Made by a program: the position numbers and the translations under genes
Shown: piece after piece, positions 51,693-61,503 of the stretch
How positions within the stretch are numbered: the first letter of the stretch is position 1
Layout of the letters: the number at the start of each line of letters is the position of its first letter
The notes under the pieces: model-generated
Databases searched by the model: none
Told to the model about the DNA's origin: nothing
What the model saw: only the letters and a program-made list of their open reading frames with translations
Source of the DNA: Pseudomonadota bacterium
GTDB lineage: Bacteria; Pseudomonadota; Gammaproteobacteria; Steroidobacterales; Steroidobacteraceae
Direction of reading: 5' to 3'
Assembly: GCA_018241505.1 (NCBI GenBank)
Contig: JAFEDS010000001.1
Location: forward strand, 62,001-126,000
Length of the DNA stretch: 64,000 bases

Positions 51693-53174
51693 ATGCCTCG
51701 CGTTTTTCCGTGCCTCGCAATCTTTACCACGTTATTGGCGCAAGGTTGCGCTGTCGGCCCCAACTTCAAGCCTCCCGCGGCCCCGAAAGTCACCGGCTAC
51801 AGCGCCAACCCGCTGGCATCCACCGTCAGCACCACCGGGGTTCCGGGCGGCGAAACGCAACGTTTCGTCTCCGGCGCTGACATTTCTTCAGACTGGTGGA
51901 CCCTGTTTCATTCGGCGCCACTCAATGAGCTGATTGAGCATTCCCTGGCGAACAACCCCGATCTGGCGGCGGCCCAGGCGGCCCTCCTGTCGGCCCGGGA
52001 AGGGGTACTCGCTCAGCGCGGGGTCTACTATCCGGCGGTTTCAGGGGAATTTTCCGCCACTCGCCAGGGTCAGTCGGGAGTGATCGCCCCCACGCTGGCC
52101 TCGAACGCACTGGCGTACAATCTATTCACGCCGCAAGTGACGGTCTCCTACGTTCCGGATGTGTTCGGCTTGAACCGCCGCACGGTGGAGTCGGCCCAGG
52201 CACAGGCGGAAGCCGTGCGCTTCCAGATGATCGCCACCTACAACACCCTGACCTCAAATGTGGTGGTGACGGCTATCCAGCAGGGTTCGGTGCGGCTGCA
52301 GATGGAAGCAACCCAGCAGCTCATTGATATCGACGCCAACATCCTGCAGATCCTCCGATACCAGTTTGAGAAGGGTTACGCCAACGGCGTCGATGTCGCG
52401 GCCCAGGAGTCACAGCTCGCGCAGGTCAAAGCCACGCTTCCGCCGCTGGAAAAGCAAGCGGCACAATTGCACAACCTCATGGCGACTCTCGCCGGTGACT
52501 TCCCCAGCCAGACGGCCGCCGGCAGCTTCGAGCTGACGAGCTTGAAGCTGCCACAGGATTTACCCGTTAGCGTGCCAGCCGACCTGGTTACGCAACGTCC
52601 GGACGTGCGTCAGGCAGAGGCAGCCCTGCACGATGCCAGCGCCAAGATCGGCATCGCCCGAGCGAATCGCCTACCCAACATCACGCTCACCGCCAACACC
52701 GGCAGTTCCGCTTCAGCAATCAACGAGCTGTTCACGTCGGGGACCGGTTTCTGGGCGGTGGGTGCGGACCTCACAGCGCCCATATTCCAGGGCGGTGCGC
52801 TGCTGCATCAGGAGCGCGCAGCAAAAGCCGCCTATGCCCAGGCCGCCTCGCAATATCGCAGTACCGTTCTCACCGCCTGCCAGAATGTGGCTGACACCCT
52901 GGCGGCACTTTCCACGGATGCCGATGAGCTCAAAGCCGCGGCGACGGCGGCCGATGCCGCTAAAACAGCACTCGATCTCGCCGAACGTCAATGGAAGGAC
53001 GGCTACGCGGGATACGTGGTTTTGCTCAGCGCCCAGCAAGCCTACCAGCAGGCGCGGATTACTCTCGTGCAGGCCCAAGCCAGCCGCTACGCCGATACGG
53101 CTGCGCTGTTTCAGGCTCTGGGCGGGGGCTGGTGGCACAGGCAGGATTTTTCCGCGGGTAATCATGGGAAATAG
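51693..53174 (+). CDS. RND efflux outer membrane factor (NodT/CzcC-like), lipoprotein
   Basis: A 493-residue TolC-like outer-membrane channel with lipobox LAQGC and the family opening AVGPNFKPPAAP. Two OEP repeats are visible (LNELIEHSLANNPDLAAAQA and DLVTQRPDVRQAEAALHDAS), with the late block ARANRLPNITLTA. It forms the exit duct of the tripartite pump encoded with the next two genes. The ATG at 51693 has no strong ribosome binding site. Its stop lies inside the start of the adaptor gene. Confidence 0.88.
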   Translation: MPRVFPCLAIFTTLLAQGCAVGPNFKPPAAPKVTGYSANPLASTVSTTGVPGGETQRFVSGADISSDWWTLFHSAPLNELIEHSLANNPDLAAAQAALLSAREGVLAQRGVYYPAVSGEFSATRQGQSGVIAPTLASNALAYNLFTPQVTVSYVPDVFGLNRRTVESAQAQAEAVRFQMIATYNTLTSNVVVTAIQQGSVRLQMEATQQLIDIDANILQILRYQFEKGYANGVDVAAQESQLAQVKATLPPLEKQAAQLHNLMATLAGDFPSQTAAGSFELTSLKLPQDLPVSVPADLVTQRPDVRQAEAALHDASAKIGIARANRLPNITLTANTGSSASAINELFTSGTGFWAVGADLTAPIFQGGALLHQERAAKAAYAQAASQYRSTVLTACQNVADTLAALSTDADELKAAATAADAAKTALDLAERQWKDGYAGYVVLLSAQQAYQQARITLVQAQASRYADTAALFQALGGGWWHRQDFSAGNHGK

Positions 53175-54315
53175 TCGGGCGCGCCCTCAGCATTCCACTC
53201 CGTTCCTCCTACTAGCAGCAATCCTCGCCTTCACCGGCTGTAGCTCCAGGGACGACAACAACCCCGCGACGGTGACCGCCAGCAATCTCAAGCTGACCGC
53301 GGACCAGCGGCAGCATATTCAGCTCTACACGGTCGTGTCATCGCACTATCACCGGACGCTGGAAACCACCGCTGCGGTCGACTTTGATAACGATCAGGCC
53401 ACCAGCGTGCTTGCGCCGATCTCGGGTCCCGTGTCACGTCTGATCGTTGCGCAGGATGACGAAGTCACGAAAGGGCAGCCATTGGCGATTGTCGATTCAC
53501 CTGACTTCGCTACGGCCCTCAGCACTTATCAAAAGGCTCTCGCCAGCGCGCAGACCAACCGCCGTCTTGCCGACTTGGACAAGGATCTCGTGCAGCACAA
53601 TGGCGTCTCCCAGCGCGAATTCGAACAGGCACAAACCGACGCGACCAACGCTGAGGCTGATCGAGACGCAGCGCTCAGGGCGCTGGTTGCGTTGAATGTT
53701 CCGCGTGAGACGATCGAGGCTATCCGCCAAGGGAAGCCGGTTGCAGCGCCGGAAGGGATCATTCGTTCTCCTGTCGCCGGAACGGTCGTGGAGAGGCTCA
53801 TCTCACCCGGACAGCTACTGCAGGCGGGTACAACAGCGTGCTTTACGATTGCCAATCTCTCGCGCGTCTGGGTCATGGCGCGGTTGTTCGGCTCCGATCT
53901 GGCCGCAGTCAGAGTCGGTGATTCGGCTGAGGTGGTGACAGGCGTCGACACCCACAACTTTCCGGGTACGGTGGACAAGATTTCCGCTCTGGTCGATCCG
54001 GACACTCGCGCGGTGACCGTGCGAGTGGTCGTCGATAACCCCCAGCATGCCCTGCGAAAGCAGATGTACGTGCGCGTGTTGATTCATTCCCGCGCCGAAA
54101 GCACCGGGGTGCTGATCCCGGTTTCGGCGGTGTTGCGCGATGACGAGAATTTGCCCTTTGTCTATGTTGCCGAGGCGGATGGGAGCTTCGCGCGGCGGCA
54201 CCTGACACTCGGCTCTCGAGTAGGCGACCAATTCGAGGTTCCCGCGGGCCTGCGCGAGGGAGATCAAATTGTGGTCTCCGGCGGCCTTTTCGTTCAGTTC
54301 ATGCAAAGTCAATGA
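53164..54315 (+). CDS. RND efflux periplasmic adaptor (CzcB-like), lipoprotein
   Basis: A 383-residue membrane-fusion protein with lipobox LAFTGC. The lipoyl halves (VLAPISGPVSRLIVAQDDEV and IIRSPVAGTVVERLISPGQ) flank a short alpha-hairpin (YQKALASAQTNRRLADLDKD), and a beta-barrel and membrane-proximal domain follow. No His-rich metal-binding N-terminus, unlike classical CzcB. It overlaps the channel gene by 11 bases and the pump gene by four (ATGA). Confidence 0.88.
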   Translation: MGNSRARPQHSTPFLLLAAILAFTGCSSRDDNNPATVTASNLKLTADQRQHIQLYTVVSSHYHRTLETTAAVDFDNDQATSVLAPISGPVSRLIVAQDDEVTKGQPLAIVDSPDFATALSTYQKALASAQTNRRLADLDKDLVQHNGVSQREFEQAQTDATNAEADRDAALRALVALNVPRETIEAIRQGKPVAAPEGIIRSPVAGTVVERLISPGQLLQAGTTACFTIANLSRVWVMARLFGSDLAAVRVGDSAEVVTGVDTHNFPGTVDKISALVDPDTRAVTVRVVVDNPQHALRKQMYVRVLIHSRAESTGVLIPVSAVLRDDENLPFVYVAEADGSFARRHLTLGSRVGDQFEVPAGLREGDQIVVSGGLFVQFMQSQ

Positions 54316-57300
54316 GCGCGACGCTGCCGCCCAATCTGCCTGCGCCTCGCACAGGGTCCATTATCAACCGCATTGTCGCCTCATCGCTGCGACAGCGTTT
54401 TCTCGTTGTGCTTTTGACGGTTGTGCTGATCGGCGTCGGCGTTCGTTCGTTGATCCGCCTGCCGGTGGACGCGTATCCAGATCTTTCGCCGCCGATGGTG
54501 GAAATCATCACCCAATGGCCGGGACACGCCACCGAGGAAATCGAGCGGCTCATTACGGTGCCTGCCGAGCGTGAGATGAACGGTCTGCCGCGCCTGAACA
54601 CCAGCCGATCGATCTCGCTCTACGGCTTGTCCGATGTCAGGCTGACATTCGAGAACGGGACTGATGATTATTTCGCCAGGCAGCAGGTCTTCAACCGCCT
54701 CGGGGACATCACTCTGCCGAGCGGTGTCACTCCCACACTGTCGCCCCTGTCAGCACCCTCCGGTCTGATCTACCGCTATGTGCTCCAAAGTCCGGATCGC
54801 TCACCGATGGAGCTCAAGACTTTCGAGGACTGGATTGTGGAGCCCGCCTTTCGAGCCGTTCCGGGTGTGGCGGATGACTCCGGTTTCGGGGGTGGCACCA
54901 TGCAATACCAGGTGCTGCTCGATCCCGCCAGGGTCGCCTCCGTCGGCTTGTCGGTACAGCAGGTTGAGGATGCGCTGACGGCCAACAATGGCAATGCGGG
55001 TGGCGGCTTCTATTCCCAGGGTGGCCAGTTCTACTACGTTCGCGGGCTGGGGCGCATCAAAACCCTGGAGGATATCGGCAATGTGGTCGTGGCGGAGCAC
55101 GACGGCACGCCGGTACTCGTGAAGGACGTTGGGCGTGTCGTCATCGATATTGCGCCTCGTCTCGGTGAGTTTGGCTATCAGAAACAGGACGACGCCGTGG
55201 AGGGCGTCATCCTGCTGCGCACCGGTGAGAAGACCCAGGCGGTCCTGGACGGCGTGGCGGCGAAGACACAGGAGCTCAATTCCAGCATCCTGCCGAAGGA
55301 CATCAAGGTCGTTCCGTTCTACGACCGCAGCGATCTCGTCGATCTGACCAAGGAAGTCGTGCAACGCAACCTGCTGCGCGGCATGTTGCTGGTCGTCGCC
55401 GTGTTGGTGTTTTTCTTATATGACCTGCGTGCCGGGTTCATCGTCGCCGTGAGTATTCCGCTGGCGTTGCTGTTCGCGTTCATTTGCCTGGATGTTCAGA
55501 ACGCATCGGCCAACCTGCTGTCGATCGGGGCGGTGGATTTCGGCATTCTGGTCGACGGGGCCGTGGTGATGGTGGAAAACATCGTCCGGCGGATGGCAGC
55601 CCGCCAGTCGGGCCCGATTGATGTAATCAAGATCATCACCGAGGCCGCTGCCGAAGTAGACCGTCCGCTGGTTTACGCAGTCGCGGTGATTGTGGCCGGA
55701 TTTCTGCCCATCTACGTGCTGTCGGGCCCTTCAGGAAAGCTGTTCAAACCGATGGCCGACACCATGGTGTTTGCACTCGTGGGCGCGTTGCTCGTCACAT
55801 TGACGCTGCTGCCGATGCTATGCGCCTGGTTCATGCGCCGCGGCGCCCAGGAACGGCGCAATGCCGCTTTTGAAGCCATCAAGTCGGTCTACGTCAAAGG
55901 CCTGGATGCCTGCCTCGCCCGCCCCTGGGGCACGACGATCGCCACGATAGTGCTGCTGGGGCTTTCGCTATTGTTGGTCCCGCGGCTCGGGGCCGAATTC
56001 ATGCCGAAGTTGGACGAGGGTGCGCTCTGGGTGCGTGCCACGATGCCGTACACCATCTCCTTCGACGAGGCATCCAAAATCGCTCCGCGCGTGCGGGAGG
56101 TCCTGCGCACATTTCCTGAGGTAACGACTGTCGCGTCGGAGCTCGGCCGGCCCGACGACGGTACGGATCCTACAGGTTTCTTTAACGTGGAGTTTTATGT
56201 AGGGCTCAAACCTTACTCGCAATGGCATGGCTCGTATCGCAACAAGGCCGGCCTGATTCACGCAGTGAATGACAAGCTCGCGGCGTTTCCGGGCATCACG
56301 TTCAATTACACCCAGCCGGCCGAAGATGCGGTGGACGAAGCTGAAACGGGCCTGAAGAGCGCTCTCGCGGTCAAGGTCTTCGGCGCCGATCTTCACACCC
56401 TCGAACAGAAGGGCAAGGCGATCAAGAAGGTGTTGGAGCGCGTCCGCGGCATCCGGGATGTCACCCTGGTGCAGGAGCTCGGGCAGCCCAGCCTGACCAT
56501 TGATATCGATCGCGCCAAGATCGCACGCTACGGTGTCAATGTCGCTGACATCAATGCGCTCATTCAGACAGCCATTGGTGGAGACGTGGCAACGCAGGTG
56601 GAGCAGGGGGAGAAAGAGTTCGATCTGGTCGTGCGCCTCGATCGGCAATACCGCGACAACCCGGAGGAAATTGGCAACATCCTGGTCGCGACTCCCGGTG
56701 GGCAGCAGATTCCGCTCAAGGAGTTCGCGGCCATCAATGTCACCAACGGAGCTTCGTTCATTTATCGCGAGAACAACTCACGTTACATCGGCGTGCAGTT
56801 CTCAGTGGAGGGGCGCGACCTTGCTGGTGCCGTGGACGATGCGATGCAGCAGGTCAATCACAAAGTTTTCCTGCCCCACGGTTATCGACTCGACTGGGGC
56901 GGAGAGTATTCCGAGTACACGGCTTCGCGTGCACAACTACGCATCATTTTGCCTTTGACGCTGTTTCTCATCTTCCTGCTGCTGTTCTCGCTGTACAGTA
57001 ACTTGAAGTTCCCACTGATAACCGTGCTGGGCGTGGTGTTGTCCGCACCCGTGGGCGGCATCGTTGCGCTGTGGCTCACCGGCACGCCGTTCTCCGTATC
57101 CTCCGGTATCGGCTTTCTTGCGCTGTTTGGCGTGTCGGTGCAGACCGCCGTCGTGTATATCTCATACGTGAACGAGCTGCGCCGCGATGGAATCGACCTG
57201 CCCGAGGCGGTTCGGCAGGGCGCGATTCTGCGGTTGCGGCCGATCATGATGACCGCGTTGGTGGCTGCATTCGGACTTTTGCCCGTCGCGCTGGCAACTG

Positions 57301-57437
57301 GCGTGGGTACCGACTCGCAGCGGCCGTTTGCATTGGTGATTGTCAGCGGCCTGTTCAGCAGACTGCTGATCAGTGTCTTCTTGATGCCGGCATTGTATAT
57401 GTTAGTGGGACGCCCCGGGGATCGACTGGAGGTGTGA
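54312..57437 (+). CDS. Heavy-metal efflux RND permease (CzcA-like)
   Basis: A 1041-residue RND pump with 12 expected helices. PDLSPPMVEIITQWPGHATE is the heavy-metal group's N-terminal block. Helix 4 reads GAVDFGILVDGAVVMVEN, giving D409, D415 and E422 with the same 6- and 7-residue spacing as the proton-relay residues D402, D408 and E415 of CzcA. This places it in the HME-RND group (Co/Zn/Cd or similar divalent ions); the exact metal is not predictable here. It ends the three-gene pump operon and is convergent with the PilZ gene. Confidence 0.9.
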   Translation: MSATLPPNLPAPRTGSIINRIVASSLRQRFLVVLLTVVLIGVGVRSLIRLPVDAYPDLSPPMVEIITQWPGHATEEIERLITVPAEREMNGLPRLNTSRSISLYGLSDVRLTFENGTDDYFARQQVFNRLGDITLPSGVTPTLSPLSAPSGLIYRYVLQSPDRSPMELKTFEDWIVEPAFRAVPGVADDSGFGGGTMQYQVLLDPARVASVGLSVQQVEDALTANNGNAGGGFYSQGGQFYYVRGLGRIKTLEDIGNVVVAEHDGTPVLVKDVGRVVIDIAPRLGEFGYQKQDDAVEGVILLRTGEKTQAVLDGVAAKTQELNSSILPKDIKVVPFYDRSDLVDLTKEVVQRNLLRGMLLVVAVLVFFLYDLRAGFIVAVSIPLALLFAFICLDVQNASANLLSIGAVDFGILVDGAVVMVENIVRRMAARQSGPIDVIKIITEAAAEVDRPLVYAVAVIVAGFLPIYVLSGPSGKLFKPMADTMVFALVGALLVTLTLLPMLCAWFMRRGAQERRNAAFEAIKSVYVKGLDACLARPWGTTIATIVLLGLSLLLVPRLGAEFMPKLDEGALWVRATMPYTISFDEASKIAPRVREVLRTFPEVTTVASELGRPDDGTDPTGFFNVEFYVGLKPYSQWHGSYRNKAGLIHAVNDKLAAFPGITFNYTQPAEDAVDEAETGLKSALAVKVFGADLHTLEQKGKAIKKVLERVRGIRDVTLVQELGQPSLTIDIDRAKIARYGVNVADINALIQTAIGGDVATQVEQGEKEFDLVVRLDRQYRDNPEEIGNILVATPGGQQIPLKEFAAINVTNGASFIYRENNSRYIGVQFSVEGRDLAGAVDDAMQQVNHKVFLPHGYRLDWGGEYSEYTASRAQLRIILPLTLFLIFLLLFSLYSNLKFPLITVLGVVLSAPVGGIVALWLTGTPFSVSSGIGFLALFGVSVQTAVVYISYVNELRRDGIDLPEAVRQGAILRLRPIMMTALVAAFGLLPVALATGVGTDSQRPFALVIVSGLFSRLLISVFLMPALYMLVGRPGDRLEV

Positions 57438-57442
57438 GGAAG

Positions 57443-57811
57443 TCAATGGTGATGCTGTGGGACGCGCTCAGCCGGCTCAGCCACCTGCGGGACCTCTGCC
57501 TGACTGCGGGCGAGCCGTAACATCCCGTCAATGACCGCATTGTTGATACCGCGGAACTTCACTCCGTACTGATTGAGCTCGCGGCGCGTTATGGAGGCCA
57601 TGATGGATGACCTGCGCAGGCCCGGTCCCTCCACCTCGAGCTCAATGTGTGTCAGAGGATTCAAATCGAGCGGCGTCTGCAGCAGGGCACCGCTGATACT
57701 GACATTCAGGAGCACCCCCGGACCGAATGTGGAAGGGTGGACCATCACCAGCACGCGCAGGTCGCACGGGACACGAGTTCCGCAGCGCTGCTCCTTGGGT
57801 ACTTCGGGCAT
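57443..57811 (-). CDS. PilZ-domain protein
   Basis: A 122-residue single-domain PilZ protein. The c-di-GMP binding signature is complete: RxxxR in QRCGTRVPC and N-x-S-x-x-G in NVSISGALL. It probably senses c-di-GMP. The ATG at 57811 begins MPEVPKEQR; a TTG at 57826 would add five residues. It stops six bases from the RND gene end. A PAS-GGDEF cyclase is encoded 2 kb away on the same strand. Confidence 0.8.
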   Translation of the reverse strand: MPEVPKEQRCGTRVPCDLRVLVMVHPSTFGPGVLLNVSISGALLQTPLDLNPLTHIELEVEGPGLRRSSIMASITRRELNQYGVKFRGINNAVIDGMLRLARSQAEVPQVAEPAERVPQHHH

Positions 57812-58060
57812 TACGGCTATGGCCAAGAGCGGGCTGATGAGATTACTCGCTTGCCGCTCGAATGCGGCGCCGGCCGTGGTGCACTAATGATGACCCGTGC
57901 GCTGCTTCGCAGATTCGGCCGGCCCGGGCGGTGGCGCGGGGAACGTCCTTTCATTGATGCGACCAGGCGAGCGCTCCGTGCTGCAGGCGCCCACGTTCCC
58001 TCGCTGGCGGCGAGTGTCGGGGTGGCAAAATGCAATGGTCTCCTATCGAGTGCGTAGAGT

Positions 58061-59191
58061 ATGAGCTGCTCGAGATCGGCTATAGGGTTTCTGATCGCCG
58101 CCGCATTTGCGTCAGTTGCACAGGCAGCGTGGCCACCGCAACTCCCGCTCGAAATGCGAGTGCCGTTTGACCCCACAGCCTTTCCCAGCGGCGATCGCCA
58201 GTTTCTGACTTACGAGCTGTATGTTTCCAACTTCGATAGCCAGCCAGTTACTCTCCAACGCATCGAGGTGCTCGACGCGAACAGCGCGGCCACGCGAGCG
58301 GTTGCCACGTTTGAGGCGCGGCAGCTCAATCCGATGTTGCACCATATGGGTAAGGAGATAGTTGGAGATGAGATACCCGTGGCTGGCGACGATTCGCAAC
58401 GTCAGCTTGCGGCAGGTGAAACAGTCGTCGTGTATTTGAACGTGCCTTTTGAGAGGGCCGCGCAGCTACCCACTCGCTTGCGTCACCGAGTGCTGACCGA
58501 TCGCGGCACCGTGGATGCAGCGAGTATTGCTACACACAACACGCAGCTACGCGTGCTTGCCCCGCCATTGGAAGGAAGCCGCTGGCGCGCCGATTCGGGC
58601 CCCGGCAATGATTCTCATCATCGTCGCCAGATCATGATGCTCAATGGAGCGCCTCGGGTTCCCTCCCGGTATGCAATCGACTGGATGCAGAGCCGGAACG
58701 ACAAGGCTTTCTCCGGCGACGAACACAGCAACAAGTCCTATTTCGCCTACGGAAAGCCGGTGCTGGCTGTTGCGAATGCCCAGGTGATTGCGGTGAAGGA
58801 TGGCATTGCGGAGAATGTCCCGGGCCACTTTGGCACAGGGAAGCTGGCTGTGCCGATGTCGTTGGACACCATTTGCGGCAACCTGGTTGTCCTGGATCTC
58901 GGTGGAAGTGAGTTCGCCGGCTACTACCATCTGCAACCGGGCAGCTTACGAGTCAAGGTGGGGGATCGCGTTCAGCAGGGCCAGGTTCTGGCGGAGATCG
59001 GCAACTCCGGTGGCTCATTCGAACCGCATCTGCATTTCGAGGTCACCAACGACCGGCAGATCCTGGGCGGAGAGGGTTTGCCCTACATCCTCGATCGGTA
59101 CCGGGTGACTGTGCCCGGCCGGTCCGAGCCGCAGGGGAGGGAGCATGAGCTGCCGTTGGACGGCATGCGCATTGATTTTGTCAGTCGCTAG
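58061..59191 (+). CDS. M23 peptidase-family exported protein, altered zinc site
   Basis: A 376-residue protein with a signal peptide ending AQAA. The C-terminal LytM/M23 fold is clear: GYYHLQPGSLRVKVGDRVQ, AEIGNSGG and HLHFEV (His323, His325). The first metal motif, normally H-x-G-x-D, reads RYAIDW, with Arg203 where the His ligand belongs and Asp207 kept. It may therefore be inactive or use another ligand. An N-terminal beta-rich domain of about 170 residues precedes it. Candidate role: cell-wall hydrolase or its inactive regulator. Confidence 0.75.
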   Translation: MSCSRSAIGFLIAAAFASVAQAAWPPQLPLEMRVPFDPTAFPSGDRQFLTYELYVSNFDSQPVTLQRIEVLDANSAATRAVATFEARQLNPMLHHMGKEIVGDEIPVAGDDSQRQLAAGETVVVYLNVPFERAAQLPTRLRHRVLTDRGTVDAASIATHNTQLRVLAPPLEGSRWRADSGPGNDSHHRRQIMMLNGAPRVPSRYAIDWMQSRNDKAFSGDEHSNKSYFAYGKPVLAVANAQVIAVKDGIAENVPGHFGTGKLAVPMSLDTICGNLVVLDLGGSEFAGYYHLQPGSLRVKVGDRVQQGQVLAEIGNSGGSFEPHLHFEVTNDRQILGGEGLPYILDRYRVTVPGRSEPQGREHELPLDGMRIDFVSR

Positions 59192-59715
59192 GCCGTTATG
59201 CCGCTGAGCAGCTTCCGATACAGATCATAGTGCTGTTGCGAGTAGCAGCAGAAAATAACATCCCGCAATGGGCTGCCTGAGAAGTCAAATGCCTGTACTG
59301 CCGCAAGCGCAATGGGCGCGGCGAGCTCGACCGGGAATCCGAAAACGCCGGTGCTGATTGAAGCAAATGCAATGGAATGGATTGCGTGGTTCTCGGCGAT
59401 CTCCAGAGAGCGTCGGTAGCAGGAGGACAGGAGCTCCGGCTCTGCGTTGTTGCCACCCTTCCAAACGGGTCCAACAGTGTGGATAACGTAACGCGCCGGT
59501 AGGCGAAACCCGGGCGTTATTTTGGCGTCACCCGTGCGGCAACCGCCGAGGACTCGACAGGCCTCCAGCAATTCCGGGCCGGCGGCGCTGTGGATGGCTC
59601 CGTCTACACCGCCTCCACCGAGCAGTGAGGTGTTCGCGGCATTTACGATTGCGTCCACATCGAGACTCGTGATGTCGGCACGGACGGCTCTCAACGTATG
59701 AGTGGGATCCGACAT
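59188..59715 (-). CDS. Macrodomain O-acetyl-ADP-ribose deacetylase
   Basis: A 175-residue single macrodomain of the MacroD/YmdB class. Visible are VDAIVNAANTSLLGGGGVDG, AIHSAAGPELL, YVIHTVGPVWKGG and ISTGVFGFPVELAA, covering the ADP-ribose pocket. It removes acetyl or ADP-ribosyl groups from ADP-ribose derivatives or proteins. Five bases separate it from the upstream cyclase gene on the same strand, so they are probably co-transcribed. It overlaps by four bases the stop of the M23 gene. Confidence 0.88.
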   Translation of the reverse strand: MSDPTHTLRAVRADITSLDVDAIVNAANTSLLGGGGVDGAIHSAAGPELLEACRVLGGCRTGDAKITPGFRLPARYVIHTVGPVWKGGNNAEPELLSSCYRRSLEIAENHAIHSIAFASISTGVFGFPVELAAPIALAAVQAFDFSGSPLRDVIFCCYSQQHYDLYRKLLSGITA

Positions 59716-59720
59716 CTGCT

Positions 59721-61382
59721 CTAACCGAATCTGCCGGCCCTCGACTGTCGGCGCGCCTTCTCACAGTACATCGACTCATCCGCACGCTTTAGCAGCGTAT
59801 GGGCGTCGGTCCCATCTTCGGGATAGCGCGCGAGACCCACACTGGCCCCAATCCGCAGGACAGTGCCTTTCCAGAGGATCGGCTCGCTAATAGCGGCGGA
59901 CACTCTTTCTATTGCAGCAGTCAAAGTCACGGCACCACAGGACTCTCCCAGCACGATCACGAATTCATCACCGCCAAATCGGGCGACCGTGTCCGACTCG
60001 CGCACCACGCTTTGCAGCCGCTGTGCGATGGCGACCAACACGGCATCGCCGGCTTCATGACCCCAACGGTCATTCACGACTTTGAAGCCATCGAGGTCAA
60101 TGAAGAGCAGAGCGAGCGCGTCGCAGCGGCGATCGGCCGTTTTCACTCCCTTGCTGATGCGTTCGACGAGCAGTGCGCGATTGGCAATTCCCGTCAGTGC
60201 GTCGTGATAGGCCATTCGATCGAGACTGGCCAGCAGGTGCTTGCGCTCCGTGACTTCGTACCAGACGGTGAGGAGACTGATCGCGACTCCGCTCTCATCG
60301 AATTCCGGAATCACTCGCAAGTGCCAATAGAAGGTCTTGCCATCTTTCGCAGGCAGCGCGAATTCATGGTCGCAGGGAACCCGTGTCGCAAACGTCTGTC
60401 GTAACAGCGCCTCCACGGCGACGGAGCCTGACTCGGTCAAGCGCGAGCCATCGCCAGGGTGCTTGCCTAGAACATCCGCGTCCGTCGTTCCGTGCGCCAC
60501 ATGGAAAGCAGCATTGACATAGGTCCGCCGCAATTGCAGATCGTAACGGACAACCACATCGGGGAGATGCTCAACGAGCGTGTGGAACTCGCGCGCACGC
60601 GAAGCCAGCTCGGACTCCATTCGTTTGAGGGGCGTGATGTCACGCGCAGTCGAGATCACTCCGACCAACTCGCCGCGAAAATCAAACTCCGGTACGGCTC
60701 GCGCCAGATAGACGCGCTCACTGCCGGCTGTAGACAGGTGAATCTCGTATTCCTGCAGGGCCCTGTCGCTGACGACCTTGCACAGACGCTCGATCACCTC
60801 CAGCCGATTGGATACTGGAGCGGCCAGGAAACTCTCCACTGATTGCCCGACTATCTGCGCGTCCTGCAGACCCTCGAGGAGTTGTTTGAAGGCGGGGTTT
60901 GCATACGTGCAGCGCAGTTGCGCATCGAGGTGCATGATGCAATCCGGAGAATTCTCAGCGAGCGTGCGGAATCTTCCCAACCGCGCGTTGACTTTTTCCT
61001 CCAGGCGCTTGCGCTCGCCGATGTCGCGCGCCACGATGAGCTGCAGGGGCTCGCCATTGTGCTCGATTACCCGAACTGAAATCTCGACCGGAACGACGCG
61101 ACCGCCGCGTGACAGCAGGGACATTTCCGCCGTGTACTGCTCGCCGATGTTCCAGCCGGCGGTGGGTTCTGATCCCGTGGGCTGCAGGCTCGGTTCGCCG
61201 GTGCCGATGACGGCCGCACCCGCCGACAACAACTCCTCACGGGCATAACCGAGAATCCGGCAGGCCGTCTCATTTATGTAGACAAAGCGGAGCTGCCGAT
61301 CGACCACGTACACCAGGTCGTTGATCTGCTCGAGCGCAAGCTGGCCGAGCGTTGTCGCCTGTGATTCTGTGATCTGACTCAC
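59721..61382 (-). CDS. PAS-PAS-PAS-GGDEF diguanylate cyclase
   Basis: A 553-residue soluble protein with three PAS domains (starting near residues 15, 135 and 265) and a GGDEF domain from about 390. The active site is intact (GGDEF at 470-474) and the inhibitory I-site RESD lies at 461-464, five residues before it, so product inhibition is expected. It makes c-di-GMP in response to an unknown PAS signal. The GTG at 61382 has GGAG about 12 bases ahead. No EAL domain is present. Confidence 0.9.
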   Translation of the reverse strand: MSQITESQATTLGQLALEQINDLVYVVDRQLRFVYINETACRILGYAREELLSAGAAVIGTGEPSLQPTGSEPTAGWNIGEQYTAEMSLLSRGGRVVPVEISVRVIEHNGEPLQLIVARDIGERKRLEEKVNARLGRFRTLAENSPDCIMHLDAQLRCTYANPAFKQLLEGLQDAQIVGQSVESFLAAPVSNRLEVIERLCKVVSDRALQEYEIHLSTAGSERVYLARAVPEFDFRGELVGVISTARDITPLKRMESELASRAREFHTLVEHLPDVVVRYDLQLRRTYVNAAFHVAHGTTDADVLGKHPGDGSRLTESGSVAVEALLRQTFATRVPCDHEFALPAKDGKTFYWHLRVIPEFDESGVAISLLTVWYEVTERKHLLASLDRMAYHDALTGIANRALLVERISKGVKTADRRCDALALLFIDLDGFKVVNDRWGHEAGDAVLVAIAQRLQSVVRESDTVARFGGDEFVIVLGESCGAVTLTAAIERVSAAISEPILWKGTVLRIGASVGLARYPEDGTDAHTLLKRADESMYCEKARRQSRAGRFG

Positions 61383-61503
61383 CCTCTCAGCTCCACTTCG
61401 TGGTAGCCAATCCGCGCATTACGATGATTTTCGATAGCTGGGCGCATTTGCAACAATATTGCGGCAATGAGCCGCGCTATGTCGAATATAAGCCACTGAT
61501 TTT

